Below, piece after piece: positions 48,849-57,592 of a DNA stretch of 64,000 nt. The notes beneath the pieces are model-generated. The model was not told the DNA's origin and ran no database searches. It saw nothing but the letters and a program-made list of their open reading frames with translations. The DNA comes from UMGS1590 sp900552455 (GTDB taxonomy: Bacteria > Bacillota > Peptococcia > Peptococcales > Peptococcaceae): NCBI GenBank assembly GCA_963931105.1, contig OZ007004.1:2108001-2172000 (forward strand), read 5' to 3'. Position 1 is the stretch's first letter. Each line of letters begins with the position of its first letter. The position numbers were made by a program, and so were the translations under genes.

Positions 48849-49733
48849 TTATCCGTGAAAGACTTTTTTGGGAATAAATGCGCCTGCTTCGATGTGGCCG
48901 ATGGCCAAGAGTTCGCCATCCTGCACGGCCTGCACCCAGCCTTCCGCAGCATTGCAGCTTGCATCCGGCGCAACGCGCACACGGCGACCGTTCATCAGAT
49001 CGTCGCGCTGAGCTGCGCTGGTGATCGCCAGCTGCGGCAAGGTCAGCGCTTCGCTCATCGGCAGGAGCAGCGCATAGGGATCTGCGCTCTCGCGCAGCGC
49101 CTCGACGCTGAGGCAGGCATCCAGCGTGAAAGCGCCGGCTGCTGTGCGCCGCAGCGCCGACATGCAGCCGCAGCTGCCGCAGGCGCGGGCGATGTCCTGG
49201 CAAAGGGTGCGGATGTAGGTGCCCTTGCTGCAGTGGACGTCGATCACTGCTTCCTCGCCATTGTAGGAAAGGCATTCCAGGGCGTAGATCTCGATCTCGC
49301 GCTTGGGGATGTCGTCCACTGCCAGGCCTTCGCGGGCGTAGCGATAGAGCGGCTTGCCGTCCTTTTTGATCGCAGAATAAAGCGGCGGCGTTTGCTCCTG
49401 CTTGCCGACGAAGCGCGTCAGCACGTCGCGGAAACCTGCTTCGTCCAGCGTTGGCAGCGCGCACGTCGCCACGACATTGCCAGAGCTGTCCTGGGTGTCG
49501 GTCTCTGTGCCAAAACGCAGCGTCGCGCGGTAGCGCTTGTCGTCTGCCGTGAGGTATTCGTTGAGCCGCGTCGCCTGACCGACGCAGAGCACCATGACGC
49601 CTGTGGCATCGGGATCAAGGGTGCCGTTGTGACCGATCTTTTTCGTCTGGAAAACCTTGCGCGCAATGTTCACGAGGTCGTGGGAGGTCATCTCCGTTGG
49701 CTTGTCGATGAGAAGCACACCGCTATTCGGCAT
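48849..49733 (-). CDS. truB: tRNA pseudouridine-55 synthase
   Basis: Isomerises U55 in the T-loop of tRNAs. 294 aa. The N-terminal SGVLLIDKPTEMTSHDLVN, the catalytic aspartate in GHNGTLDPDATGVMVL, the YRATLRFGTETDTQD motif and CSKGTYIRTLCQDIA are all present, with a C-terminal PUA-like domain (RRVRVAPDASC onwards). ATG 49733 follows GGAGGAGG and lies within the last codons of nrnA (11-base overlap), giving translational coupling. ribF follows 12 bases later. Confidence 0.96.
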   Translation of the reverse strand: MPNSGVLLIDKPTEMTSHDLVNIARKVFQTKKIGHNGTLDPDATGVMVLCVGQATRLNEYLTADDKRYRATLRFGTETDTQDSSGNVVATCALPTLDEAGFRDVLTRFVGKQEQTPPLYSAIKKDGKPLYRYAREGLAVDDIPKREIEIYALECLSYNGEEAVIDVHCSKGTYIRTLCQDIARACGSCGCMSALRRTAAGAFTLDACLSVEALRESADPYALLLPMSEALTLPQLAITSAAQRDDLMNGRRVRVAPDASCNAAEGWVQAVQDGELLAIGHIEAGAFIPKKVFHG

Positions 49734-50697
49734 GATGCGCCTCCTCCCATTCCTGCGTGATCTCAGCGAGCACGGCCTCCACTGCTTCTGCAAGCGGACG
49801 CGTCAGCGTCGCGCCGGATGCGCGCACGTGACCACCACCGCCGAAGACGTTGGCGCAGCGATTGCAGTCAAACCAGTCGCGGGAGCGCAGGCTGATCTTG
49901 CAGCTGCCATCTGGCATTTCTGTGAAGAGCACGGCCACTTCGATGCCTTCGATCTCCTTGATCATCGCCACGATCCCTTCCAGATCCAGCGTTGATACGT
50001 CGAGCGCCTGCTGGGTTTCCAGTGAAAAGACGCTGTAGGCGGCGCTGTCATCCAGGAGATAGGTGATGTTCCCGAAGAGATGCTCCAGAATGCGCACCTT
50101 CTTTTTGCTGGTATTTTCCCAGAAATGCGCCTGGATGAGATTTTTATCTGCGCCATTTTCGAGCAGTCTGGCCGCTGTGTGGAAGGTGGTGGCCTGTGCG
50201 CTTGGATAGAGAAACGATCCGGTGTCGGTGCTGATGCCGCTGTAGAGCGAGGTCGCTGCTTCCGGCGAAAGCGCTGCGCCAGTGTCCAGCGCCATGCGCG
50301 CGAGGATCTCGCAGGTGGACGAGGCGTCTGCTTCGACGATGTTCAGCGCGCCAAAGCTGTTGTTGCTCACATGGTGATCGATGTTGATCCAGGGACGAGC
50401 GAGAAAGGCCTGCGGCAGCTTGCCGATGCGTTCCAACGTTGCGCAGTCCACAGCGATGCAGACATCCGGCAGCGGCGCTGCATCGTCGCAGACGGTGATC
50501 TCGTCATAATGCGCCATGAAGCAGAATTTTTCCGAGAGTGCGTCCTGATTATAGAGGGCAACAGGAAACCCTGCAGAGGATAATATCTCTGCAAGGCCCG
50601 TCTGCGCACCCAAACAGTCGCCATCCCCACGAACGTGGGAAAAAATGGCGACCGTTTTGGCACGATGTTCACTTAAAAAATCAAATACTCTTTGCAC
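49723..50697 (-). CDS. nrnA: DHH-family oligoribonuclease / pAp phosphatase NrnA
   Basis: 324 aa. DHH domain with IFSHVRGDGDCLGAQTGL (metal-binding His and Asp), CIAVDCATLERIG and the NIDHHVSNNSFG signature; DHHA1 domain at the C-terminus with GGGGHVRASGATL. NrnA degrades 2-5 nt RNAs and dephosphorylates pAp. Its position between rbfA and truB is standard in Firmicutes. The start is GTG at 50697 with AGGAG 8 bases upstream. Confidence 0.94.
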   Translation of the reverse strand: MQRVFDFLSEHRAKTVAIFSHVRGDGDCLGAQTGLAEILSSAGFPVALYNQDALSEKFCFMAHYDEITVCDDAAPLPDVCIAVDCATLERIGKLPQAFLARPWINIDHHVSNNSFGALNIVEADASSTCEILARMALDTGAALSPEAATSLYSGISTDTGSFLYPSAQATTFHTAARLLENGADKNLIQAHFWENTSKKKVRILEHLFGNITYLLDDSAAYSVFSLETQQALDVSTLDLEGIVAMIKEIEGIEVAVLFTEMPDGSCKISLRSRDWFDCNRCANVFGGGGHVRASGATLTRPLAEAVEAVLAEITQEWEEAHHAE

Positions 50698-50700
50698 GGA

Positions 50701-51042
50701 TTAATCTCCTAATTCTCCAAGGATCTTTTCGATCTTCGCGCCATATTCCAGCGAATTGTCCAGAGAAAAGCGCAGCTCCGGCACCTTGCGGATTTTCAGG
50801 CGCTGGGCGAGCAGCGAACGGATATAGCCGTTCGCTTTTTCGAGCGCAGCGAGCATTGCTTCGCGTTCCTTGTCGCTGCCCAGCTTGCTGACATAGATGC
50901 GCGCATAGCTGAGATCGTTCGACACCTCAACGTCGGTGACGCTGACCATCGAATCGATGTGCGGATCGCGGATCTCATGGGCGAAGATGTCCGTGAGATC
51001 GCGCTTGATCTCACCGGCAAGTCGATAATTTCTGTTTGCCAT
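50701..51042 (-). CDS. rbfA: Ribosome-binding factor A
   Basis: 30S maturation factor with a KH-like fold, 113 aa. Typical are YRLAGEIKRDLTDIFAHEIRDPHI (cut: LAGEIKRDLTDIFAHEIRDP), SVTDVEVSNDLSYARIYVS and the C-terminal RKVPELRFSLDNSLEYGAKIE (KVPELRFSLDNSLEYG). It lies between infB (11 bases upstream) and nrnA (3 bases downstream) in the usual order, so the cluster is transcribed as one unit. Confidence 0.96.
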   Translation of the reverse strand: MANRNYRLAGEIKRDLTDIFAHEIRDPHIDSMVSVTDVEVSNDLSYARIYVSKLGSDKEREAMLAALEKANGYIRSLLAQRLKIRKVPELRFSLDNSLEYGAKIEKILGELGD

Positions 51043-51053
51043 GATGCACCTTC

Positions 51054-53456
51054 TTATAATTCTCGCTTGATCTCTTCAAGGACGTAGGCTTCGAGAATGT
51101 CGCCTTCCTTGAAATCGTTGTAGCGTTCCAGGCTGATCCCGCATTCGTAGCCGCTGGCCACTTCGCGCACGTCGTCTTTGAAGCGTTTCAGCGAAGCGAT
51201 CTCGCCATCGTAGATGACGATGCCGTCGCGCAGCACGCGGATCTTGCTGTGGCGGGTGATCTTGCCGTCGGTGATGTAGCAGCCGGCGATGTTGCCGACC
51301 TTTGGCACCTTGATGACGTTGCGGACTTCCGCCTGACCCTGTTCGCTTTCTTTGATGTCCGGCGCGAGCAGACCGCTCATTGCAGCCTTGACATCGTCGA
51401 TGGCTTCGTAGATGATGCTGTAGGTTTTGATGTCGACCTGTTCCTTTTCAGCCAGCTTTTTCGCGTTGGCATCCGGGCGCACGTTGAAGCCGATGATGAT
51501 GGCGTTGGATGCTGCCGAAAGGCTGACGTCGGTCTCGCGGATACCGCCGACAGCGGTGCGGATGATGTTGACGCGCACTTCGTCGGTGCTGAGCTTTTCG
51601 AGGGACTGGCGGATCGCTTCGATGGAGCCCTGGGTATCGGCCTTGAGCACGATGTTCAGCTCTTGCACATCGCCCTGCTGGATCTGGCTGAAGAGATCTT
51701 CGAGAGATACCTTCGAGCCGCGGGAGATTTCCTGCATGTGTTTTTCCTGAGAGCGCTGTTCGGCAACTTGTTTTGCCAGACGTTCGTTGGCGACGACGAC
51801 AAAATCGTCCCCGGCTTCCGGCACATCGTTGAGGCCGAGGATCTCTGCCGGCACAGATGGACCAGCGTGATCGATCGGCTGACCGTGGTAATCGAACATG
51901 GCGCGGATGCGACCCTGGGTGGTGCCGCAGATGAGAAAGTCGCCGTTGTGCAGCGTCCCGTTCTGGACGAGGAGCGTTGCCGTGGCGCCGCGGTTTTTGT
52001 CGAGCTTGGATTCGACAACCTTACCACGGGCTGCGCGATTTGGATTGGCTTTGAGGTCTTCCATCTCGGCAACGAGAAGGATCATTTCCAAGAGATCGCT
52101 GATGCCAATGTTCTTCTTCGCAGAAACTGGCACCATGATCGTGTCGCCGCCCCAGTCTTCTGCAACGAGGCCGTACTGGGTGAGCTCGGTCTTGACGGTT
52201 TCCGGATTGGCGTCCGGCTTGTCGATCTTGTTGATGGCAACGATGATCGGCACACCGGCAGCCTTGGCGTGGTCGATGGCTTCAATGGTCTGCGGCATGA
52301 CACCGTCGTCTGCAGCGACGACGAGGATGGCGATGTCGGTGATCTGTGCACCGCGGGCGCGCATGGCCGTGAACGCTTCGTGGCCTGGGGTATCGAGGAA
52401 GGTGATCTTCTGATCGTTGATCGATACCTGATAAGCACCGATGTGCTGGGTGATGCCGCCGGCTTCGGTGGAGATGACGTTGGAATTTCTGATCTGGTCG
52501 AGGAGCGAGGTTTTGCCGTGGTCAACGTGACCCATGATCGTCACGACTGGTGGACGGGTGACGAGATCTTCCGGACGATCCTCTTCTTCGTTTTCGCTGA
52601 GGAGGTTTTCTTCCATCGTCGCCTTCAGCTCGATCGTCGCGCCGTATTCTTCGGTGATGATCTCTGCTGTTTCAAAATCCAGCTCCTGGTTCATCGTGGC
52701 CATCATGCCCATGCTCATCAGCTTCATGATGACTTCCGAGGCCTTCTTGCCGAGCTGCTTAGCCAGCTCCTGCACAGTGATCGTGCCTTCGACGACAACA
52801 TGATGCTGAACCTCGGTAAATTCATGGACTTCCTTCTGAGGGGCCTGGCCTTTTTTGTTCTTCTTGTTCTTGCCCTTGCCACTCTTGCCGAAATGGTTGC
52901 GGTTGTCTCTGTCGCCGCGGGATTTCTTCGAGGAGGAATTGTTGAATTCTTCTTCGTGGCTGGCGTAATCTTTTTTCTGTGGTTTTTGTTTGTTGCGACG
53001 GCTCTGTGGCTTACCCTGTTCAGGATGTGCCGCAGCCGCAGCGTGGTGACCGCCGTCGGCTTTCTGCTTTTTGGCAGGCGCAGCATGGCGCTCGCCGCCG
53101 CTCTTCTTCTGATTCTGGCCGTCGTGCTTTGGCGCGTCGTGTTTCACATTTTCACGCTTGCCGTGGTCGCGCGATCCTTTTTTGCTCTGGTCACGCTTCT
53201 GTTCAGCAGGCTTTTCCTGCTTCTGTGCCGGCTGCTGTTTGTCCTGTTTGGCCGGCTGTTCTTTCTTTGGCTGACGCTTTTCTTCTGCCGGCTTGCTGCC
53301 GTTTGCGAAATGCGTTCTTATTTTGTCTGCGTCGGCTTGATCGATCGTACTCATGTGATTGCTGGCAGCAACGTCCATCTTCTTCAGTTCTGTGATGATG
53401 GTTTTAGAGTCCTGACGCAGTTCCTTTGCTAATTCGTAGATTCTGATTTTTCCCAT
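51054..53456 (-). CDS. infB: Translation initiation factor IF-2
   Basis: GTPase that places fMet-tRNA on the 30S subunit, 800 aa. The N-terminal IF2_N domain (MGKIRIYELAKELRQDSKTI) is followed by a low-complexity Lys/Gln/Ala/Pro-rich linker (about 55-215), a second IF2_N domain, the G domain (GHVDHGKTSLLD, DTPGHEAFTAMRARGAQ, NKIDKPDANPE) and beta-barrel domains II and IV. ATG 53456 has GGAGGTG upstream and overlaps ylxQ by 28 bases; the frame is open six codons further, but the family N-terminus starts here. Confidence 0.97.
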   Translation of the reverse strand: MGKIRIYELAKELRQDSKTIITELKKMDVAASNHMSTIDQADADKIRTHFANGSKPAEEKRQPKKEQPAKQDKQQPAQKQEKPAEQKRDQSKKGSRDHGKRENVKHDAPKHDGQNQKKSGGERHAAPAKKQKADGGHHAAAAAHPEQGKPQSRRNKQKPQKKDYASHEEEFNNSSSKKSRGDRDNRNHFGKSGKGKNKKNKKGQAPQKEVHEFTEVQHHVVVEGTITVQELAKQLGKKASEVIMKLMSMGMMATMNQELDFETAEIITEEYGATIELKATMEENLLSENEEEDRPEDLVTRPPVVTIMGHVDHGKTSLLDQIRNSNVISTEAGGITQHIGAYQVSINDQKITFLDTPGHEAFTAMRARGAQITDIAILVVAADDGVMPQTIEAIDHAKAAGVPIIVAINKIDKPDANPETVKTELTQYGLVAEDWGGDTIMVPVSAKKNIGISDLLEMILLVAEMEDLKANPNRAARGKVVESKLDKNRGATATLLVQNGTLHNGDFLICGTTQGRIRAMFDYHGQPIDHAGPSVPAEILGLNDVPEAGDDFVVVANERLAKQVAEQRSQEKHMQEISRGSKVSLEDLFSQIQQGDVQELNIVLKADTQGSIEAIRQSLEKLSTDEVRVNIIRTAVGGIRETDVSLSAASNAIIIGFNVRPDANAKKLAEKEQVDIKTYSIIYEAIDDVKAAMSGLLAPDIKESEQGQAEVRNVIKVPKVGNIAGCYITDGKITRHSKIRVLRDGIVIYDGEIASLKRFKDDVREVASGYECGISLERYNDFKEGDILEAYVLEEIKREL

Positions 53457-53770
53457 AGAGCACCTCCATTGCATGAGATAATCGCTTCTGAGAGCTTCCT
53501 GTCTGTCAAAGCAATGATGGTCTTGTACGATGAGCCGATCGCGCGGCCCAGCTCTGCCTGTGTCCCGAAGATGATATAGGGAACGTGATACTGTTCCGCG
53601 CGGCGCTGCCAGCGTTCGATGGCTTTTGGCTGCGCGTTTTCAGCGATCACCAGGAGATAGACATCATTCTTTTTCAGATGGGCCAGAGCAGCCTGTTCGC
53701 CTGCTTTGGCCGTTTTCGATTTTGAGGCAAACCCAAGATAGGTATAGATTTTCTGAGTATCATTGCTCAT
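53429..53770 (-). CDS. ylxQ: L7Ae-family ribosomal-like protein YlxQ
   Basis: 113-aa K-turn RNA-binding protein of the L7Ae/L30e/S12e superfamily. Recognisable are YLGFASKSKTAKAGEQAAL, VYLLVIAENAQPKAIERW and VPYIIFGTQAELGRAIGSSYK. Function is poorly known; genes always lie between ylxR and infB, as here. It overlaps both neighbours (11 bases with ylxR, 28 with infB). Confidence 0.9.
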   Translation of the reverse strand: MSNDTQKIYTYLGFASKSKTAKAGEQAALAHLKKNDVYLLVIAENAQPKAIERWQRRAEQYHVPYIIFGTQAELGRAIGSSYKTIIALTDRKLSEAIISCNGGALWEKSESTN

Positions 53771-54026
53771 CGTTGATAAATTTCCTTATTTCGCCGTAGA
53801 CGTTGTCCGGAACCTCGGCCTTGAGGGCGCTGTTCAGCCGCTTGCTTTTTTCAGCAGCGCTGACGCATTCTTCTGTGCGGCAGATGTAGGCGCCGCGGCC
53901 AGGCATTTTGCCGGTGGGATCGATCTCGACCTCGCCGGTTGGACGGCGGACAATCCTGAGCAGATCTTTCTTCTCTTTCTTTTCGCGGCAGATCGCACAC
54001 GATCTCAGTACTGGTTTTTTAGGCAT
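53760..54026 (-). CDS. ylxR: YlxR-family RNA-binding protein
   Basis: 88 aa. The family core is present: PVLRSCAICREKKEKKDLLRIV (RSCAICREKK then LLRIV), DPTGKMPGRGAYICRTEEC and a basic C-terminal helix. YlxR (RnpM in some Firmicutes) binds RNA and has been linked to RNase P regulation. ATG 54026 is used because family proteins begin MPKKxVxRxC; it overlaps the nusA stop by 8 bases. Confidence 0.93.
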   Translation of the reverse strand: MPKKPVLRSCAICREKKEKKDLLRIVRRPTGEVEIDPTGKMPGRGAYICRTEECVSAAEKSKRLNSALKAEVPDNVYGEIRKFINDEQ

Positions 54027-55119
54027 CGACCTCACCCTTGCAATCGTCTTCGTCGCAGAAGATGTAGTTGTATTCGATCCCCTGCTCATCAGCCTGGGAC
54101 TGATCCTTGATGTCGATCTTCCAGTTTGTCAGCTTGGCTGCAAGGCGGGCGTTCTGGCCTTCCTTGCCGATCGCCAGCGAGAGCTGATGGTCAGGAACGA
54201 TGACGACGGCTTTTTTGTTTTCTTCGTCGATGAGCACATCGATGACCAGCGAAGGGCTGAGGGCTTCGGCGATGTAAATATCCGGCGATTCGTCCCAGTT
54301 GATGATGTCGATCTTTTCACCGCAGAGCTCGTCAACGATGGATTTGACACGCGTGCCGTTTGGCCCGACGCAGGAGCCGACGGCATCGATGTCGTCGTTG
54401 AGGGATTGCACAGCGATCTTCGAGCGCATTCCGGCTTCGCGGGCGACAGATTTGATGACGACATAGCCGTCCTTGATCTCCGGCACTTCGAGCTCGAAGA
54501 GACGCACCAAAAGCTTGGCGTTGGTGCGGGAGATGATGATCTGTGGCCCCTTCTGCGCTTTCTTGACCTCCAGGATGCAGGCCTTGATGCGCTTGTTCAC
54601 ATAATATTCTTCGCCAGGGATCTGTTCCTGTGGCGTGAGCACGGCTTCTGCCTTGTTCAGCTTGATGTAGCAGGAGCCCTGCTCGATGCGGTCGATGACA
54701 CCGCTGATGATCTCCGATTCCTTGCTCGTGAATTCGTTGTAGATGACGCCGCGTTCGGCTTCACGGATGCGCTGCACGACAACCTGCTTCGCTGTCTGCG
54801 CGGCGATGCGGCCGAAATTCTTCGGATACTCCGGCACATTCACAACGTCGCCGAGCTGGGCGTCGAGCTTCAGCGCCTGCGCATCTTCCAGGGAGATCTC
54901 CGTGTTAGGCAGATGGACATCTTCAACGACTTCTTTTTCAGAAAAGACGTTGATGTCGCCTGTCTCGGGATCCATCTTGACAGAGACGTTCATCAGAGAA
55001 CCGTAGTTTTTCTTGCATGCAGAGATCAATGCGGCCTCGATGGCTTCCATGATCACGGAGGCATCGATCCCTTTTTCTTTTTCCAGTTGCTTTAATGCTA
55101 AAACAAACTCTTTATTCAT
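54019..55119 (-). CDS. nusA: Transcription termination/antitermination factor NusA
   Basis: RNA-polymerase-binding factor controlling pausing and termination, 366 aa, the short Gram-positive form without C-terminal acidic repeats. N-terminal domain (about 1-130), S1 domain (about 135-200; GVIDRIEQGSCYIKLNKAEAV split here as VIDRIEQGSCYIKLNK), KH1 and KH2 domains (about 230-345) with VGSCVGPNGTRVKSIVDELCG and KEGQNARLAAKLTNWKIDI. It follows rimP by 12 bases and leads into ylxR. Confidence 0.97.
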   Translation of the reverse strand: MNKEFVLALKQLEKEKGIDASVIMEAIEAALISACKKNYGSLMNVSVKMDPETGDINVFSEKEVVEDVHLPNTEISLEDAQALKLDAQLGDVVNVPEYPKNFGRIAAQTAKQVVVQRIREAERGVIYNEFTSKESEIISGVIDRIEQGSCYIKLNKAEAVLTPQEQIPGEEYYVNKRIKACILEVKKAQKGPQIIISRTNAKLLVRLFELEVPEIKDGYVVIKSVAREAGMRSKIAVQSLNDDIDAVGSCVGPNGTRVKSIVDELCGEKIDIINWDESPDIYIAEALSPSLVIDVLIDEENKKAVVIVPDHQLSLAIGKEGQNARLAAKLTNWKIDIKDQSQADEQGIEYNYIFCDEDDCKGEVDA

Positions 55120-55131
55120 TTCACACCTCGG

Positions 55132-55602
55132 TTAAAAGTCACAGTACAACTGTGCTTTTGAAATATCTTTGTACTCGAGCGCGATGATGTCGCCACCATC
55201 GTCGATCTCAATGCCGTTTTCATCGGCACTTTTCAAAATCGCGATAAATTCTTTCTTCTTATTCAAGCTCTTATATAATCCCAGGCGCACCTTTTCGCCA
55301 ACATAGCGTTCAAAATGCTCCGGAACAAACAACGTTCTCTCAATCCCTGGAGAAGATACTTCGAGAATGTACGCATCGGCGATCGGGAACTTTGGATCTG
55401 CGTCAAAGGCATCGCTGCAGGCGCGGCTGACCACCTCGCACGCGTCAATGTCCATCGTCTGGTCTGCGTCCTTTGGTTCGATGTACAGCCGCAGGACGCT
55501 GTCCTTGTGGCTTTTCTGGAATTCCACGTAGTAGACACTGAAGCCTGCGTTTTCGACCAGCGCTCGGTAATTCTCGAAAATATATTTTTCAACACTGTTC
55601 AT
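55132..55602 (-). CDS. rimP: Ribosome maturation factor RimP
   Basis: Needed for 30S subunit maturation. 156 aa: N-terminal alpha/beta domain with VYYVEFQKSHKDSVLRLYIE and DIDACEVVSRACSDAFDA, EVSSPGIERTL, then a small SH3-like C-terminal domain (KEFIAILKSADENGIEI, ALEYKDISKAQL). First gene of the nusA-infB operon, directly behind a good promoter. RBS AAAGGTGG precedes the ATG. Confidence 0.95.
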   Translation of the reverse strand: MNSVEKYIFENYRALVENAGFSVYYVEFQKSHKDSVLRLYIEPKDADQTMDIDACEVVSRACSDAFDADPKFPIADAYILEVSSPGIERTLFVPEHFERYVGEKVRLGLYKSLNKKKEFIAILKSADENGIEIDDGGDIIALEYKDISKAQLYCDF

Positions 55603-55628
55603 ATCTTCACCACCTTTATAATAAACAC

Positions 55629-55654
55629 GAAAGAGTGGGGGTTCCCACTCTTTC
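55629..55654 (-). terminator. Hairpin in the rimP leader / acpP downstream region
   Basis: AAAGAGTGGG and CCCACTCTTT form a 10-bp stem with a four-base loop. There is only a short T stretch, so it may be a weak terminator for acpP or a leader structure of rimP, whose promoter lies just upstream. Confidence 0.45.
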
Positions 55655-55664
55655 CAACAGACAT

Positions 55665-55693
55665 ATCATACCATAAACTGCGCGCAATTACAA
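55665..55693 (-). promoter_or_regulatory. Promoter of the rimP-nusA-infB operon
   Basis: Minus strand: TTGTAA (55693-55688), 17 bases, TATGAT (55670-55665), located directly after the acpP stop. Confidence 0.65.
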
Positions 55694-55694
55694 A

Positions 55695-55922
55695 TTAACT
55701 TCGCTGATTCTCGATATAATTCGCAAGATCGCCGACGGTTTTGAAGGTTTCCACCGCTTCGTCCGGCAAAATCATATCAAACTTGCTTTCAAGCGCCATG
55801 ATCACCTCGACCACATCGAGAGAATCTGCCTCAAGATCGTAGAAAGTCGTGGTGTCTTTCACGTTGTCCGGTGACAGGTGCATCTGTGCGGCAACGATCT
55901 GTTTTACGTCATCCAATACCAT
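55695..55922 (-). CDS. acpP: Acyl carrier protein
   Basis: 75-aa four-helix carrier of fatty-acid intermediates. The phosphopantetheine attachment serine is Ser34 in YDLEADSLDVVEVIMALE (short form EADSLDVVEV). The protein is acidic, as expected. It directly follows plsX (3 bases), a common pairing in phospholipid and fatty-acid synthesis clusters. Last gene of the long minus-strand run that begins upstream of rsmB. Confidence 0.97.
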   Translation of the reverse strand: MVLDDVKQIVAAQMHLSPDNVKDTTTFYDLEADSLDVVEVIMALESKFDMILPDEAVETFKTVGDLANYIENQRS

Positions 55923-55925
55923 ATC

Positions 55926-56921
55926 TCATTCCTCCGTAATGCTTTCTCTGATCTGTTCGACCAAGCGATTGTTCACACACTGTGCAGCCAGGCGAATGCC
56001 ATTGGCAAACGCTTCTCTGTCGCTGTTGCCGTGGCAGACGATGCTGATCCCGTTGAGACCGAGCAGCGGCGAGCCGCCAACGGCCTTCGAATTGTATTTT
56101 CCCATGATCTCCTTGAGGCCAGGTTTCAACAGCAAAGCGCCGAGCTTGTATCTGGTCGATGTGCTGATCGTGTCCTTGAGCGCTTTGAAAAGTCCCTTGG
56201 CGGCGCCTTCGCAGGTTTTCAGAACGATATTGCCTGTGAAGCCGTCGCAGACGAGCACATCCACATCCTCTGTCAAAACGCCGTTGCCTTCAATATTTCC
56301 GGCGAACGGAATCTTAGGATTGTCCTTCAGCACCTGGTAGGCTTCCTGCGTCAGCGCATTGCCCTTGGTTTCTTCGGTGCCGTTGTTGACGAGGGCCACT
56401 TTGATGTTCGGCTTGTCTTTTTTCAGGGCTTTGGCAAAATAATAGCCCATGAGCGCAAATTGCTCAAGATTTTTCACGTTGACTTCTGTGTTTGCGCCAG
56501 CATCGACGAGCACCTTGATGCCTGTCAGCGTTGGCAGCGTGGCGGCGATCGCCGGACGTTTGATGCCGCGCAGACGACCGATCTCAAAAAGTCCTGTCAC
56601 AAGTTGCGCGCCGGTGCTGCCAGCAGAAACGACGGCGTCAGCCCGCCCTTCCTTGACCAGACGGGAGGCGACGCAGATGGACGCATTCTTTTTCTGGCGA
56701 TAGGCCTGAGCCGGATGCTCGTCCATGCCAATGATCTCGTCACAGTGAACGATCTCGATGCGATCCTTCAGCGACGCGTCGACCAGCGCCTCGATCTTTT
56801 CCTGATCCCCGACCAGGAGCATTTTTTCAATGGACGCATCGGCGCGCAGCGCTTCGCACGCACCGGCCACGATCTCCTGTGGCGCGTTGTCACCGCCCAT
56901 TGCATCAATAGCTATTTTCAT
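55926..56921 (-). CDS. plsX: Phosphate acyltransferase PlsX
   Basis: Converts acyl-ACP and phosphate to acyl-phosphate, the donor for PlsY in phosphatidic-acid synthesis; peripheral membrane enzyme. 331 aa. IAIDAMGGDNAPQEIVAGA at the N-terminus, AVVSAGSTGAQLVTGLFEIGR, VDAGANTEVNVKNLEQFA, CDGFTGNIVLKTCEGAAKGL and SPLLGLNGISIVCHGNSD are all family signatures. The start ATG overlaps the rpe stop by ATGA; acpP follows. Confidence 0.97.
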   Translation of the reverse strand: MKIAIDAMGGDNAPQEIVAGACEALRADASIEKMLLVGDQEKIEALVDASLKDRIEIVHCDEIIGMDEHPAQAYRQKKNASICVASRLVKEGRADAVVSAGSTGAQLVTGLFEIGRLRGIKRPAIAATLPTLTGIKVLVDAGANTEVNVKNLEQFALMGYYFAKALKKDKPNIKVALVNNGTEETKGNALTQEAYQVLKDNPKIPFAGNIEGNGVLTEDVDVLVCDGFTGNIVLKTCEGAAKGLFKALKDTISTSTRYKLGALLLKPGLKEIMGKYNSKAVGGSPLLGLNGISIVCHGNSDREAFANGIRLAAQCVNNRLVEQIRESITEE

Positions 56922-57589
56922 TTGTCACTCTCCTCTGCCACCTGCGCGCGCAGCGCTTCCAGCGCGGCCTTGCGATCCGGCTTGCCGAAAACGGCGCTGC
57001 CGGCAACGATCACATTCGCGCCGCTGTGAACGACCTTCGCGATCGTCTGCGTGTTGATGCCGCCATCGACCTGGATCAAAACATCGCGCTCCTGCTGGCG
57101 GATCATTTCAGACAGCGCCTGCAGCTTGTCGGTGATATCGATAAAGCTCTGACCACCAAAGCCAGGATTGACGCTCATCAAAAGCACCATGTCCAGGGCT
57201 TCCAGATAATCTTCCAGACCATCGAGCGGCGTGGCAGGATTGTACGCCAGGCCAACCTTGCAGCCTGAAGCTTTGATCTGATCGATCGTCGCGCGCACAT
57301 CCTCAGCGGCTTCGACATGGAAGGTGATCATATCCGCGCCAGCATCGGCGAACGCCTGCACATAGCGGATCGGCTCGTGGATCATCAAATGGGCATCGAA
57401 GAACAGATCGCTGTGTGGGCGCATGGCTTTCACGACTGGTGGGCCAAAGGTGATATTCGGCACAAAGATCCCATCCATCACATCCAGGTGGATCCATTCG
57501 GCGCCGGCTTTTTTGATATCCGCCAGTTCATCGGCGATCCGAGCAAAGTCGGCCGACAAAAATGACGGTGAAAAGATGATCTTATCCAT
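56918..57589 (-). CDS. rpe: Ribulose-phosphate 3-epimerase
   Basis: Pentose-phosphate pathway enzyme interconverting ribulose 5-phosphate and xylulose 5-phosphate; TIM barrel, 223 aa. Metal and catalytic segments: PSFLSADFARIADEL, EWIHLDVMDGIFVPNITFGP, DAHLMIHEP, LMSVNPGFGGQSFI and IQVDGGINTQTIAKVV. It lies between rsgA (3 bases upstream) and plsX (overlap), the rsgA-rpe neighbourhood being common in Firmicutes. Confidence 0.97.
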   Translation of the reverse strand: MDKIIFSPSFLSADFARIADELADIKKAGAEWIHLDVMDGIFVPNITFGPPVVKAMRPHSDLFFDAHLMIHEPIRYVQAFADAGADMITFHVEAAEDVRATIDQIKASGCKVGLAYNPATPLDGLEDYLEALDMVLLMSVNPGFGGQSFIDITDKLQALSEMIRQQERDVLIQVDGGINTQTIAKVVHSGANVIVAGSAVFGKPDRKAALEALRAQVAEESDK

Positions 57590-57592
57590 TTT